From: DATFYM01 sp035315065
GTDB lineage: Bacteria; Acidobacteriota; Terriglobia; UBA7540
Reading direction: 5' to 3'
NCBI GenBank assembly: GCA_035315065.1
Contig: DATFYM010000083.1
Span: 1 to 64,000 of the forward strand
Length of the DNA: 64,000 bases
Shown: positions 17,890-27,483 of the stretch, one piece after another
Numbering within the stretch: position 1 is the first letter of the stretch
Layout of the letters: each line of letters starts with the position of its first letter
Position numbers and translations under genes: made by a program
Notes under the pieces: generated by a model
Seen by the model: the letters and a program-made list of their open reading frames with translations, nothing else
Database searches by the model: none
What the model was told of the DNA's origin: nothing

Positions 17890-19401
17890 TCAGACCCATT
17901 GAGAAATGTTCCGCGTCAGATACTCCGCCGTTCGATCAGCCAGGGCCATGACGGAAAGATAAGGATTCACCTTTGCCGACGTGGGAAACACGCTGGCGTC
18001 GCACACGAAAACGTTCCGCGCGCCGTGAAGCCGGCCGTAGGAATCCACCACCGAATTCTTGATGGACTTGCCCATGCGGCAGCCACCCTGCGGATGAGCA
18101 GAGGCGATCGTCGCCAGGCCGCGACGGAAAAACCGCGGATGGATCTCGTCCTCCAGGTCTGCAGCGCGCGCCGTGGCGCGAATGGCTCCCGTCCGGGAGG
18201 CAGGGATCAGCGCCGTCTCCGCGCCGGCAGCGAAAAAGACCTTCGCCGCGCTGCGCATCGAATGAACCAGATTGTTCACCGATCGCTCCGATAGTCGGTA
18301 ATCGAGCACCGGCGGACCGTCGCGCGGCGCGGTGAGGCGATTGGCTTCATCAGGTTCGTCGAGTTCGAGCACGATCGCCGACATGAAGCGCCGGTAATGC
18401 CTCATCCACTCCTTGTGCTGAAGCCCGAAGCCGGGCAGGTTCTTCGCCGTGACGCCGGGAAAATAGAACGCCGTCTCCAGCAGGTAGTGATGCGACTCGG
18501 CGAATTCGTCGGTGTAGAAAGTCTTGGGATAACCGCGAAACCCGAGAACTTCGTGCGGCAGGATTCCCGACAGCGTCACCGCCGGATGCAGCGTCATGAA
18601 TCTGCCGAGCGCGGGGCTCTGCTTCGGAAGCGGCGAGCGTTGTATGATGGCCGGAGTGTGGAGCGCGCCCGCAGCCAGGATCACCAACTTGGCGCGAAAC
18701 AGCGCCAAACCGGGCGGAGCCTTCCACTGCACGGCCTCCGGAGGTGGTGCGGCAGCCATCGCCACCACGCCCTTCTCCGAAACCTGAAGCGCCGTACAGG
18801 TGGGAATCAGCTCCACGCCCTGCTCCAGCGCGCGCGGAATGTGGACCTCGATCGTCGATTTCTTGCTGCCGTTCCAGCAGCCGAGATTGCAGAAGCCGCA
18901 GCCGTTGCACTCGAGCGTCGCCGCCAACCGAATCGGCAGGCATTTCCATCCCAGCGCCTGGCATCCGGCGCGAAACAGCCGGTTGTTCTCGTTCACGCGC
19001 TCTTCCGGCATCTCGCCCACTTCCAGCTCACGCTCGAGCCGCGCAAACCGGTGGTCGAAATCGGCCGGATCGAGGTCCCCGGCGTAGTTGCGCTGCCAGT
19101 TCTCCAGGACCGCGCGCGGCGTCCGAAACGTCACGGCGGTGTACACGGTGGTACTCCCCCCGACGCACCGTCCGGCGGCGATGCTCAGGGAACCGTCGCG
19201 AACATAGAAGGCGCCGCGCGACCAGAAGAGCTTCGACATCTCGTCCTCGCGCTGGGTGAAGGATTCACGGGAGTAGTATGGCCCGGCTTCGAGCATAGCG
19301 ATCCGCGCGCCCTGTTTCGCGAGCGGACTCAGCCTCTCGGCGAGCACGCCGCCTGCCGCGCCACTGCCCACGATGACGATGTCGTAGTCGAGATTGGTCA
19401 T
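17890..19401 (-). CDS. GMC family oxidoreductase with a cysteine cluster
   Basis: FAD-dependent GMC oxidoreductase, 503 residues. The N-terminal FAD motif is IVIVGSGAAGGVLAERL, the substrate-facing motif is GRCVGGSTTVYTAVTFR near residue 90, and SAHPQGGCRMG near 440 followed by DASVFPTSAKVNPYLS is the C-terminal active-site region with the catalytic His. A CNGCGFCNLGC cluster near residue 170 is typical of a long-chain-alcohol-oxidase-like GMC subgroup and could hold a metal or Fe-S centre. The gene at 21583 may encode a partner subunit. Substrate (alcohol, sterol or sugar) is not evident. Confidence 0.87.
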   Translation of the reverse strand: MTNLDYDIVIVGSGAAGGVLAERLSPLAKQGARIAMLEAGPYYSRESFTQREDEMSKLFWSRGAFYVRDGSLSIAAGRCVGGSTTVYTAVTFRTPRAVLENWQRNYAGDLDPADFDHRFARLERELEVGEMPEERVNENNRLFRAGCQALGWKCLPIRLAATLECNGCGFCNLGCWNGSKKSTIEVHIPRALEQGVELIPTCTALQVSEKGVVAMAAAPPPEAVQWKAPPGLALFRAKLVILAAGALHTPAIIQRSPLPKQSPALGRFMTLHPAVTLSGILPHEVLGFRGYPKTFYTDEFAESHHYLLETAFYFPGVTAKNLPGFGLQHKEWMRHYRRFMSAIVLELDEPDEANRLTAPRDGPPVLDYRLSERSVNNLVHSMRSAAKVFFAAGAETALIPASRTGAIRATARAADLEDEIHPRFFRRGLATIASAHPQGGCRMGKSIKNSVVDSYGRLHGARNVFVCDASVFPTSAKVNPYLSVMALADRTAEYLTRNISQWV

Positions 19402-19402
19402 A

Positions 19403-19525
19403 AGAGGGTAGACAGTAGATGGTATACGGCAGACAGGGAAGATACCTCACGGTCGTCCTTGTCTTGGCCTCTCATCATGCCTCCGCTTTTTTCGCCCCTG
19501 TCTACCGTCTACAGTCTACCCTACC
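19403..19525. repeat. Inverted heptad array, TAGATGG type
   Basis: Left arm (GGTAGACAGTAGATGGTATA) lies just upstream of the GMC start codon. The complementary right arm (CTGTCTACCGTCTACAG) lies at 19495-19525 and contains the stop codon of the LarA-like gene (19516-19518). Confidence 0.83.
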
Positions 19526-20838
19526 GTCTGCTCCAGGATCGGAAACGTCACCCCGCCCCTCGGGAAAATGGCCACCGTCGCGTGACGCGGCGCCCGTGCG
19601 GCAGCGCGCTGGACCATCTCCTCCGGCTTGGCGACGATGCGGAAGGTACCAAGCTTTCGGGCCTGATCGGCGGTCAGCGCCGGAGCGTAGGCCATCACGT
19701 CGTTACGCTCCAGAATCTGGAGGCCATAGAGCGCCAGGAATTTCTCCTCCACTTCGAGGTCGCGCCGAAAGCGGTTGAGGAATCTCAGCATCTGGTCGCG
19801 GTTCATCATCCGCACTAGTGTCTTCAGCAACGGTCGCGGCAGGCTGCGCCCGGAGATCTTGAAGTCACCGATCCCTTCGCTGCAACGCAGGAAAGCCAGG
19901 ATGGTCCCGCCCTCTTTCACCGCGCCCAGGAGGTTGCCGATGCACTTGGCACTCTGGCGCAGGTCCGTATCCATAGGCGCAGAATCGGTGATGATCACGT
20001 CCGCCGGCTCCGGAATCGCAACGCCATAGATAGCGCGCGCCAGCTTGATCCCCTCGCGATGCGCAAGCTGAGGGTGGCCGGCAAAAATCCGCACGATTTG
20101 CTGGCTCGCGTTGAGCACGGTGTTCACCAGGAAGACCTCTTTGCCAAGGAGACGAGCGGCCTCTTCGAGGTCGCGGCGCAGCGGATTGGCTTCCGGGTCG
20201 GCGCCCACCGCCGCCGTCTCGCTGCCGGAGGCGCCGCACAGGTGATTGTTGGCGATGGTCTCGGCCCCGGCGCAACCCGGCACCAGCAGCTTCAATCCAC
20301 CGCCAAAGCCCGCCAGCACGTGCGGTTCGATGGAGCCGATGGCAACGATAAGGTCCGCTTCCACCAGCCTCCGGTTGAGATGGACTTTCGTACTCGCGCG
20401 AGTCACCCCAAGAAAGTTGAGATTAGCTGTGTCGTAGGCGTTGTGGTTTTCCCAGCGAATATCCTGCAAGCCGGCGCGACCTACCTTACGCTCCATCTCG
20501 GTTGCCGTCATCGGCCGATGAACGCCGAGCGCGGACAGGATCAGCAGGTTCTCGCGCGTCGCTCCCGCGAGTTCCAGTTCGCGCAGCAAATAGGGGAAGA
20601 AAAGGTGCGTGGGTGTGGGCCGCGTGAGATCGTCCACCACCATCGCGATTCTCTTGCCGCGGAGGTTGCGGGCCGCGAGGGGCGGGGCGCCGATGGGCTC
20701 AGACAGCGCGCGCCAGAACTCGTCTTCAACCGACGCGCAGGCCGGAACACTCTTCGGCTGACCCTCGGCGATTACTCGCCAGTCGGCCGGCAACTCGATT
20801 TCGATCTCCCTCTCGCCCCAGGGGAGTTTGGTTTTCAT
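19516..20838 (-). CDS. LarA-like nickel-pincer racemase/epimerase family protein
   Basis: Belongs to the lactate racemase (LarA) family, which uses a nickel-pincer nucleotide covalently bound to a lysine. Comparing numbering with Lactiplantibacillus LarA, the key residues line up almost exactly: His107 (ALGVHRPMT), His173 (IEPHVLAG), Lys183 (GFGGGLKLLVPG) and His199 (IANNHLCG) against LarA H108, H174, K184 and H200. DDLTRPTP near residue 70 is the phosphate loop. No larB/C/E nucleotide-synthesis genes are in the window. The last residues (EQTVG) and the stop are encoded by a repeat arm. The substrate may be another 2-hydroxyacid or sugar acid. Confidence 0.85.
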   Translation of the reverse strand: MKTKLPWGEREIEIELPADWRVIAEGQPKSVPACASVEDEFWRALSEPIGAPPLAARNLRGKRIAMVVDDLTRPTPTHLFFPYLLRELELAGATRENLLILSALGVHRPMTATEMERKVGRAGLQDIRWENHNAYDTANLNFLGVTRASTKVHLNRRLVEADLIVAIGSIEPHVLAGFGGGLKLLVPGCAGAETIANNHLCGASGSETAAVGADPEANPLRRDLEEAARLLGKEVFLVNTVLNASQQIVRIFAGHPQLAHREGIKLARAIYGVAIPEPADVIITDSAPMDTDLRQSAKCIGNLLGAVKEGGTILAFLRCSEGIGDFKISGRSLPRPLLKTLVRMMNRDQMLRFLNRFRRDLEVEEKFLALYGLQILERNDVMAYAPALTADQARKLGTFRIVAKPEEMVQRAAARAPRHATVAIFPRGGVTFPILEQTVG

Positions 20839-20919
20839 GGCTCTGCGTCCCTAACCGCTTCTCAGAGCAGCGCATGCTGCAACACGTGCACTCTAAGATG
20901 AGTGTGATTTCAATTTGAA

Positions 20920-21261
20920 TCACAGCCCCAGCACCAAGCGCATCCCGGCCTCGACTTCATGCATCAGCGTCGTGGGCAAGATTCCAATCCGTTGGGCCAG
21001 CCGAGTCTCATTCACCGTGGCCGCCTGGGACACGTTGATCACGGACTCCTTAGCCAGTCCGGTGTCCCTCTTGTGACAAAGGACGTTCCCAGGCGCGCCC
21101 GCCAAGCGCAGGTTCGAGGTGATGGTCAGCACGATCACCGTGCGAAGACCGCTCTCATTAAACTCATTGGTCTGAACTACCAAAACCGGCCGACGATAGC
21201 CTGGTTCGGAGCCCACCGGTTCCGGTAGCGACGCCCACCAAATCTCCCCGCGCCGGATCAC
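20920..21261 (-). CDS. MazF/PemK-family toxin (mRNA interferase)
   Basis: 113 residues. The N-terminus IRRGEIWWASLPEPVGSEPGYRRPVLVVQ is the classic PemK/MazF beta-barrel opening, with the conserved arginine-proline in the RRPVLVVQ loop. ESVINVSQAATVNETRL near residue 75 corresponds to the segment carrying the conserved Ser/Thr of the RNase site. These enzymes cut mRNA at specific short sequences. It overlaps the upstream antitoxin gene by 4 nt (ATGA), as expected for a type II toxin-antitoxin operon. Confidence 0.88.
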   Translation of the reverse strand: MIRRGEIWWASLPEPVGSEPGYRRPVLVVQTNEFNESGLRTVIVLTITSNLRLAGAPGNVLCHKRDTGLAKESVINVSQAATVNETRLAQRIGILPTTLMHEVEAGMRLVLGL

Positions 21262-21494
21262 CAGTCCTCCCGGCCGAGCGCCATGGCCTGCAGTTGGGTC
21301 ATCACAGGGTCAAGTTCGGATGACTCCGTGCTATAGACTTCATCCAGCGCTTCCTTAATCCCTTTTGACCTTTGGCGCTGGAGATATGCTTCCAATGCTC
21401 TTGCATAAAGCTGACTGCGCGGGATCCGAAGCCGCTTCGTGAGCCGCTCAGCCTCTTGGAAGAGAGGGTCGGGTATGGAGATCGCAGTTTTCAT
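21258..21494 (-). CDS. Ribbon-helix-helix antitoxin of the MazF-type toxin
   Basis: 78 residues. The N-terminal strand KTAISIPDPLFQEAERL followed by helix RLRIPRSQLYARALEAYL is a ribbon-helix-helix (MetJ/Arc-type) DNA-binding fold. The acidic C-terminus (EVYSTESSELDPVM) is the usual toxin-binding tail. Being upstream of and overlapping the toxin gene, it would bind its own promoter as repressor and neutralise the toxin. Confidence 0.85.
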   Translation of the reverse strand: MKTAISIPDPLFQEAERLTKRLRIPRSQLYARALEAYLQRQRSKGIKEALDEVYSTESSELDPVMTQLQAMALGREDW

Positions 21495-21582
21495 GTCCGT
21501 AGTATGACCGAGGTTATACCAAAGCGCAATTGATAATCCCCGTCTTGCCCTGCCTGGTCTGCGAACCCAGCCGTGCAGCGGT

Positions 21583-22023
21583 CTACCGTCCTCTCTTGTC
21601 CGCCGCTGCTGACTCCAGCACCGGACCCGGATATCCGATCATCGGCCACGACTCGGGCCGCGTGTAGAACGCGAGCAACGCCAGATTGCGCAGGCTGGAG
21701 AATCCGAAACGAAAGGTCTGAACCTGGGAATGCTCCCATGCGTGGAGATAGACGTCCTGCTTCGCAGGCGCCAGACGTGTGAAGCGCTTTCCGAAAAAGA
21801 ACAGCGCGCCCCACTCGAAAACTCTTAGGAGCACCCCAAGCTTGGCCCGAACCGTCTCCTCCTGTCCCTGGAGGAAGTACTCCGCCGCCTGCAAAGTCAA
21901 CTCCGACCCGGCGCCCAGAGCGCCCTCGCCCTCGCGGGGAGCCACGCGACCGGCCACGGCCAGAAACGTCGCGGCGCGCGAGCCGGTAAAGAAGGCAGAT
22001 GTCGAAGTCACAGCGTCTTGCAT
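21583..22023 (-). CDS. Possible small subunit of a GMC/gluconate-dehydrogenase-type oxidoreductase
   Basis: 146 residues, not firmly identified. The C-terminal half reads RLAPAKQDVYLHAWEHSQ, then a helix FRFGFSSLRNLALLAFY and a GYPGP motif. That order (leucine-rich helix, W-x-x-S, R-x-x-x-x-x-L, aromatic pair, GYPGP) is typical of the gluconate 2-dehydrogenase subunit 3 family that accompanies or fuses to GMC flavoproteins. The GMC gene at 17890 is on the same strand, though the LarA and MazEF genes lie between. It may be its detached partner; this is inference. A hydrophobic stretch near residue 70 is weak. Confidence 0.55.
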   Translation of the reverse strand: MQDAVTSTSAFFTGSRAATFLAVAGRVAPREGEGALGAGSELTLQAAEYFLQGQEETVRAKLGVLLRVFEWGALFFFGKRFTRLAPAKQDVYLHAWEHSQVQTFRFGFSSLRNLALLAFYTRPESWPMIGYPGPVLESAAADKRGR

Positions 22024-22353
22024 AAGAGCTTCTTGTGCCGCGAATATACCACAACCCTGGCCACTTTGATTCCCGTTCTATGGGCCAGTACCGTTTTCGC
22101 TGCCCCAGCAAACGATCCCGACCCGGCGCTCCCGGGTTCTCCGTTCGAACCAGGAATAGGCCCTTGCACGCATGATCGAATTTCATACAGAAAACGGGAG
22201 ACCTGGGCTTTCTTCCATTCACGCCAGCACGATGCAAGCGGAACGTGAGGGCGCAGCCCGCGCGGGCAGAGCCTGCCCTGAGCATAGCGACGGGGATGCC
22301 CGCGACACAGCGGGCGGGCGCCCGCACTACTTCAGAAGCGCTGTCGCGGACCC
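22024..22353. other. Intergenic region
   Basis: No gene seen. It contains GC-rich palindromes near 22255-22320 (GCCCGCGCGGGC and GGGCAGAGCCTGCCC), which may act in termination for the methyltransferase or as a small repeat. Confidence 0.4.
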
Positions 22354-22917
22354 TCAGGCCGACTTCTTGAGCAAGGCCGTCAGGCTATGACGAATGGGCG
22401 GCTGCCCGACCGGGTCGAATCCGGCCTGCGACGCCATCTTCAGCCCCGACTCAAACCGGCGCGGCTTCACGTGTCCGGTAGGCTCGGCAAGCAAGAGGCA
22501 GGCGCCCGGTTTCGAGGCCTTAGCCACCTCGGCGAAGAAGCGATCGGGCGCCGGAAGCTCGTGCACCACGGCGAAAGCCAGGGTGAAATCCACTGAGCCA
22601 GCGAGATCATCGAGACCCAGGGAATCGCGCGACACAAACCTGACGTCCACTCGCTCGAGAAGACCTGCCTTGGCTAGCCGGCGCTTCAGTCCCCTCAGCA
22701 TTTTCGGCTGGACCTCGGGAGCGATCACCCGGCCGGAGGGGCCAACCCGGCGGGCCAGTTCCACAGTGAAGAAACCCATGCCCGGCCCGGGTTCGAGCGC
22801 CGTCATGCCCTCGCGGACGTACGGCGCCACGATCGCGCCCGGATTGTACTCCAGGCGTCGTAACGGGCTAACCAGGAGATACCCAAGCCACCAGGGGCAA
22901 ACGTGATGATCTGCCAT
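22354..22917 (-). CDS. Class I SAM-dependent methyltransferase
   Basis: 187 residues. Motif I is ALEPGPGMGFFTVELARRVG near residue 42, motif II includes VIAPEVQPKML near 67, and VDFTLAFAVVHEL near 110 is the motif IV region followed by FAEVAKASKPGACLLLAEP. It resembles the UbiE/Methyltransf_11 group of small-molecule methyltransferases. The ATG at 22917 is chosen because GGGAGGAG lies 6 nt upstream; a GTG at 22938 is in frame but would place that ribosome site inside the gene. The N-terminus (HHVCPWWLGYLLVSP) is a typical start of this subgroup. Substrate unknown. Confidence 0.85.
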   Translation of the reverse strand: MADHHVCPWWLGYLLVSPLRRLEYNPGAIVAPYVREGMTALEPGPGMGFFTVELARRVGPSGRVIAPEVQPKMLRGLKRRLAKAGLLERVDVRFVSRDSLGLDDLAGSVDFTLAFAVVHELPAPDRFFAEVAKASKPGACLLLAEPTGHVKPRRFESGLKMASQAGFDPVGQPPIRHSLTALLKKSA

Positions 22918-23176
22918 AGAACTCCTCCCAATATGCACGACTCAGCCTCGCTGCACCTATACACGGCGTCAGAAGTCGGTTCGCATGTCGACGATGTTGT
23001 GTGAATTTTTTTGACCCTCACTCTGTTGGTCGACAGCAGGTCCTCAATCATTCTTCGGTCTTGGTGCGCCAACCCGCCCCCGCCCATACCGGCCCCTGGC
23101 CCGGTTTGCGCGGCCGCAGCCAGCATGGACGATTTCTATACTCTGCTTTCATTCAGTCGGCGCTCCGCAGTGTTCG

Positions 23177-23299
23177 CTACGCGAAACCGGAAAGCGGATC
23201 GTGTGCAGGGAGGCGAATCTCCATTTCCAGGCCGCCTCCGTCGCGGTTATGGGCAGCGATGCTCCCGCTGTGCAAGAGCACAATGCGCTGAGCGATTGA
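23177..23299 (-). pseudogene. C-terminal fragment of a histidine kinase
   Basis: Reading leftward, 40 codons give SIAQRIVLLHSGSIAAHN then RDGGGLEMEIRLPAHD and a stop at 23177-23179. This is the end of a HATPase_c domain: helix after the G2 box, then the GGG-x-E-x-E-I-R-LP strand. The upstream part is missing; a stop (TAG) lies two codons beyond the first serine, where a GLGLS motif would be expected. The break at about 23300 coincides with the broken start of the next gene, so a deletion or rearrangement joined two remnants. Confidence 0.7.
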
Positions 23300-23300
23300 G

Positions 23301-24228
23301 GGCTACTCGGTGTGGTCGTATGGCGACACATTCCTTGCCAAGCCGGATTCCCAAAACCGCACGTTAATCAGTGATTCCTGGTCGTTCACAAGCGACCTCA
23401 ATGCGCAAGGCGGCATTGGAGGCTTTCAGGAACGCCTGGATTCCGTTGGTGCCCCCACCATGATTCTGCCAGAGACCCCAGATGAGCAGGCCTTCAACCA
23501 GGCCCACAACGTCAATAATTGCCAGGAACAGCCTTGCGGTGCTCGCTGGGCGCTTTGGCCATCGTCGATCGTCGTAAACCCCAGCGACAACAGCGCCTTG
23601 ATTTTCTACATGCTGGTTAGTACCCAACCCGGCGATTTCAACTTCCGAGGCATCGGCAATTCTGTCGCTATCTGGCAGAACTTCCGACAGCAGTCGCAAA
23701 GGCCAATGCTGAACCCACCCATCGTAGCAGACCATCCTGACCTGCTTTTCACGCAGAACGAGCCCGATTTTGGTTCGGCTGCTTTCATTAGCGACGGAAC
23801 GCTTTATGCGTATGGTTGTGATTATAATAACGGCTGTAAACTGGGCAAGGTCGACCCATCGAGCGCGCAAGATCGCAGCGCCTGGAGCTTCTACGCCGGC
23901 AGCGACAATTGGTCCTCGCAAATTGGCGACGCTATCTCTGAGCGTCTCCTGGAACGACTTCCTTCAGCGATACGTTGCGGTCTATAGCCCACCGTTCTCC
24001 CAAAATGTCGTGATGCGGACATCCGTGAACCCCGAAGGTCCCTGGTCCGGGGAGATCGTGGCTTTCACCGCGATTCAGCCCGCAAACGGCAACGTCTACG
24101 ACGCACATGCGCACGCCGAATATGACTCCAATGGCGGGCAGACCATCTATGTGACCTATTCGCGCTCCACACCCGCCCCCTTCTCGAGTGAAGTGCGGCT
24201 GGTTGCGGTGGAAACTTGGACCCCCTAA
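23301..24228 (+). pseudogene. Frameshifted DUF4185-like protein remnant
   Basis: Two overlapping frames together read as one protein. Frame 1 (from 23301) begins EGYSVWSYGDTFLAKPDS, a motif typical of the DUF4185 five-bladed-propeller proteins, and continues to about residue 208. Near 23930 the homologous reading jumps one frame, giving SLSVSWNDFLQRYVAVYS and then ending RLVAVETWTP at 24228. In frame 1 the sequence beyond the jump is nonsense and stops at 23987. The N-terminus, including any signal peptide, is missing and an in-frame TGA lies just upstream. It is thus doubly disrupted. A sequencing error could explain the frameshift but not the lost start. Confidence 0.68.
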
Positions 24229-24543
24229 GACACAACCATAGTGAGATTTTCACGCAAACTAAATATAGTACGCTCGTGATGAGCATGGCCACCTCAAAGA
24301 GCTTTCCACAATCAAGGAGGGGGGGCGAGTCAGAATTCCGCGGCGCACGATCATCAGTGCTCCGGTACGGTTTGACTGGCCGCCACCGCACTCCCAATCC
24401 CACCAATCCAAATCCAGTAGGCTCTTGACAAACGATTCCTTCCTGACGCACAATTTCCCATAGGCGAATAAAAAGCGAAAGTCTACACGCGCCGGAAGCG
24501 ATCTGCTCCGAGGCTTTCCGCTCGCCAGGGGGAGAGCAATGCG
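24229..24543. other. Upstream region of the imuA operon
   Basis: No gene. It holds the likely promoter of the mutasome operon (separate entry) and a purine-rich GGGGGAG ribosome site just before 24544. I looked for a LexA-type palindrome and found none that I could defend. Confidence 0.4.
24425..24454 (+). promoter_or_regulatory. Possible sigma70-like promoter for imuA
   Basis: TTGACA at 24425-24430, an 18-nt spacer and CACAAT at 24449-24454 (four of six matches to TATAAT), 90 bp before the imuA ATG. The -35 is perfect; the -10 is weak. Confidence 0.35.
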
Positions 24544-25404
24544 ATGAAGGCCGCTCTGATCCGGGCTCAGGTGGAAGCGGCGCTCGAAGGCCGCGTCCTT
24601 TCGCCTTTTACCGATCGCCCGCAGCAGACCATCGAAATTGTTCCCACCGGGATCACCGCCCTGGACGCTCTCACCGGCGGCTTGCCGCGCGGCGGCCTCA
24701 CGGAAATTTCCGGGCCGGACTCCTCCGGGCGCACCAGCCTGCTGCACGCGATCCTGGGGAGCGCGACCCGGCGGGAGGAAGAGTGCGCGCTGGTGGATGC
24801 TAGTGACACGTTTGACCCCTGGTCGGCGCCGGGCGCGGGCGTGGACCTGCGGCGGCTGCTCTGGGTGCGCTGCGTCAACCTCGAGCAGACCCTCAAGGTG
24901 ACGGACCTGTTGCTGGCCGGCGGCGGGTTCGGTCTGGTGGCCGTGGACTTGGGCAACGTTTCTCCCAAGCTGGGGCGCCGGGTTCCGCTCGCTTCCTGGT
25001 TCCGATTCCGGCGCGTAGTGGAGCACACCCCAACCATATTGGTTTTCCTGGAGCGAGAGCCTTACGCCAAAACGTGCGCCACTTTGGTGCTCCGTTTGGA
25101 GTCGGGGTTCGAAACTCGAAATTCGAAACTCGAAACTCGAAACTCGAAATTCGAAATGCGCCGCGGCGCTCCTACTGTTTCTCATGCTTGTTTGCTGCGT
25201 GGCCTGCGGCCGAAGGTGGAGGTTGTCCGATCACGCTTGCCGGTTATGTCCGTTGTCCGTAGTCAGTTGTCCGTTGCTGAAAACCCGATGGCCGTCCCTG
25301 GCACTGGCACCCATTCCCCAGTCCCTATCTTCGGCAACGGACCACGGACAGCGGACCACGGACGTCTTAATTCCAATTTCGAATTTCCCGTTTCGAGTTT
25401 CTGA
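24544..25404 (+). CDS. imuA: ImuA-like RecA-family protein with repeat-derived C-terminus
   Basis: First gene of the SOS mutagenesis cassette imuA-imuB-dnaE2. ImuA is a RecA-like partner that helps recruit the mutasome. The core reads IVPTGITALDALTGGLPRGG near residue 35 and EISGPDSSGRTSLLHAIL near 54, the position of the Walker A loop. A heptad array (codons ~189-205) encodes ETRNSKLETRNSKFE, and the conserved-looking tail HACLLRGLRPKVEVVRSR resumes after it. A second repeat pair then encodes the final ~55 residues (VVRSQLSVAEN, NGPRTADHG, FEFPVSSF) and the stop. A strong GGGGGAG precedes the ATG; imuB starts 6 bp after the stop. Confidence 0.82.
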   Translation: MKAALIRAQVEAALEGRVLSPFTDRPQQTIEIVPTGITALDALTGGLPRGGLTEISGPDSSGRTSLLHAILGSATRREEECALVDASDTFDPWSAPGAGVDLRRLLWVRCVNLEQTLKVTDLLLAGGGFGLVAVDLGNVSPKLGRRVPLASWFRFRRVVEHTPTILVFLEREPYAKTCATLVLRLESGFETRNSKLETRNSKFEMRRGAPTVSHACLLRGLRPKVEVVRSRLPVMSVVRSQLSVAENPMAVPGTGTHSPVPIFGNGPRTADHGRLNSNFEFPVSSF

Positions 25405-25409
25405 TTTCA
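25110..25409. repeat. Nested inverted heptad arrays inside imuA
   Basis: 25110-25158 is seven perfect-length 7-nt units (CGAAACT or CGAAATT), complementary to the array at 25371-25408 (GAATTTC, CGAGTTTC). Between them, 25248-25275 has four GTCCGTT-type units mirrored by CGGACCA/CGGACAG units at 25332-25363. The outer CGAAACT pair therefore encloses the inner GTCCGTG pair. The whole lies within coding sequence and supplies the imuA stop and the region just before the imuB start. Confidence 0.9.
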
Positions 25410-25410
25410 A

Positions 25411-27411
<2,001 letters not shown>

Positions 27412-27412
27412 G

Positions 27413-27480
27413 GTCCGTTGTCCGTCGTCCGCGGCCCGTTGCCGAAGACAACGGACAACTGGCGACTGACCACGAACGTC
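27413..27480. repeat. GTCCGTT hairpin between imuB and dnaE2
   Basis: GTCCGTT, GTCCGTC, GTCCGCG units are mirrored by CAACGGACAAC and CGAACG. It occupies the whole 72-bp gap and takes the place of a Shine-Dalgarno region before the dnaE2 ATG. Confidence 0.82.
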
Positions 27481-27483
27481 TTT

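Noticed and set aside
24229..24543. LexA box upstream of imuA
   Set aside because: I looked for a symmetric SOS-type palindrome and found nothing better than chance; binding-site rules for LexA in this phylum are not known to me.
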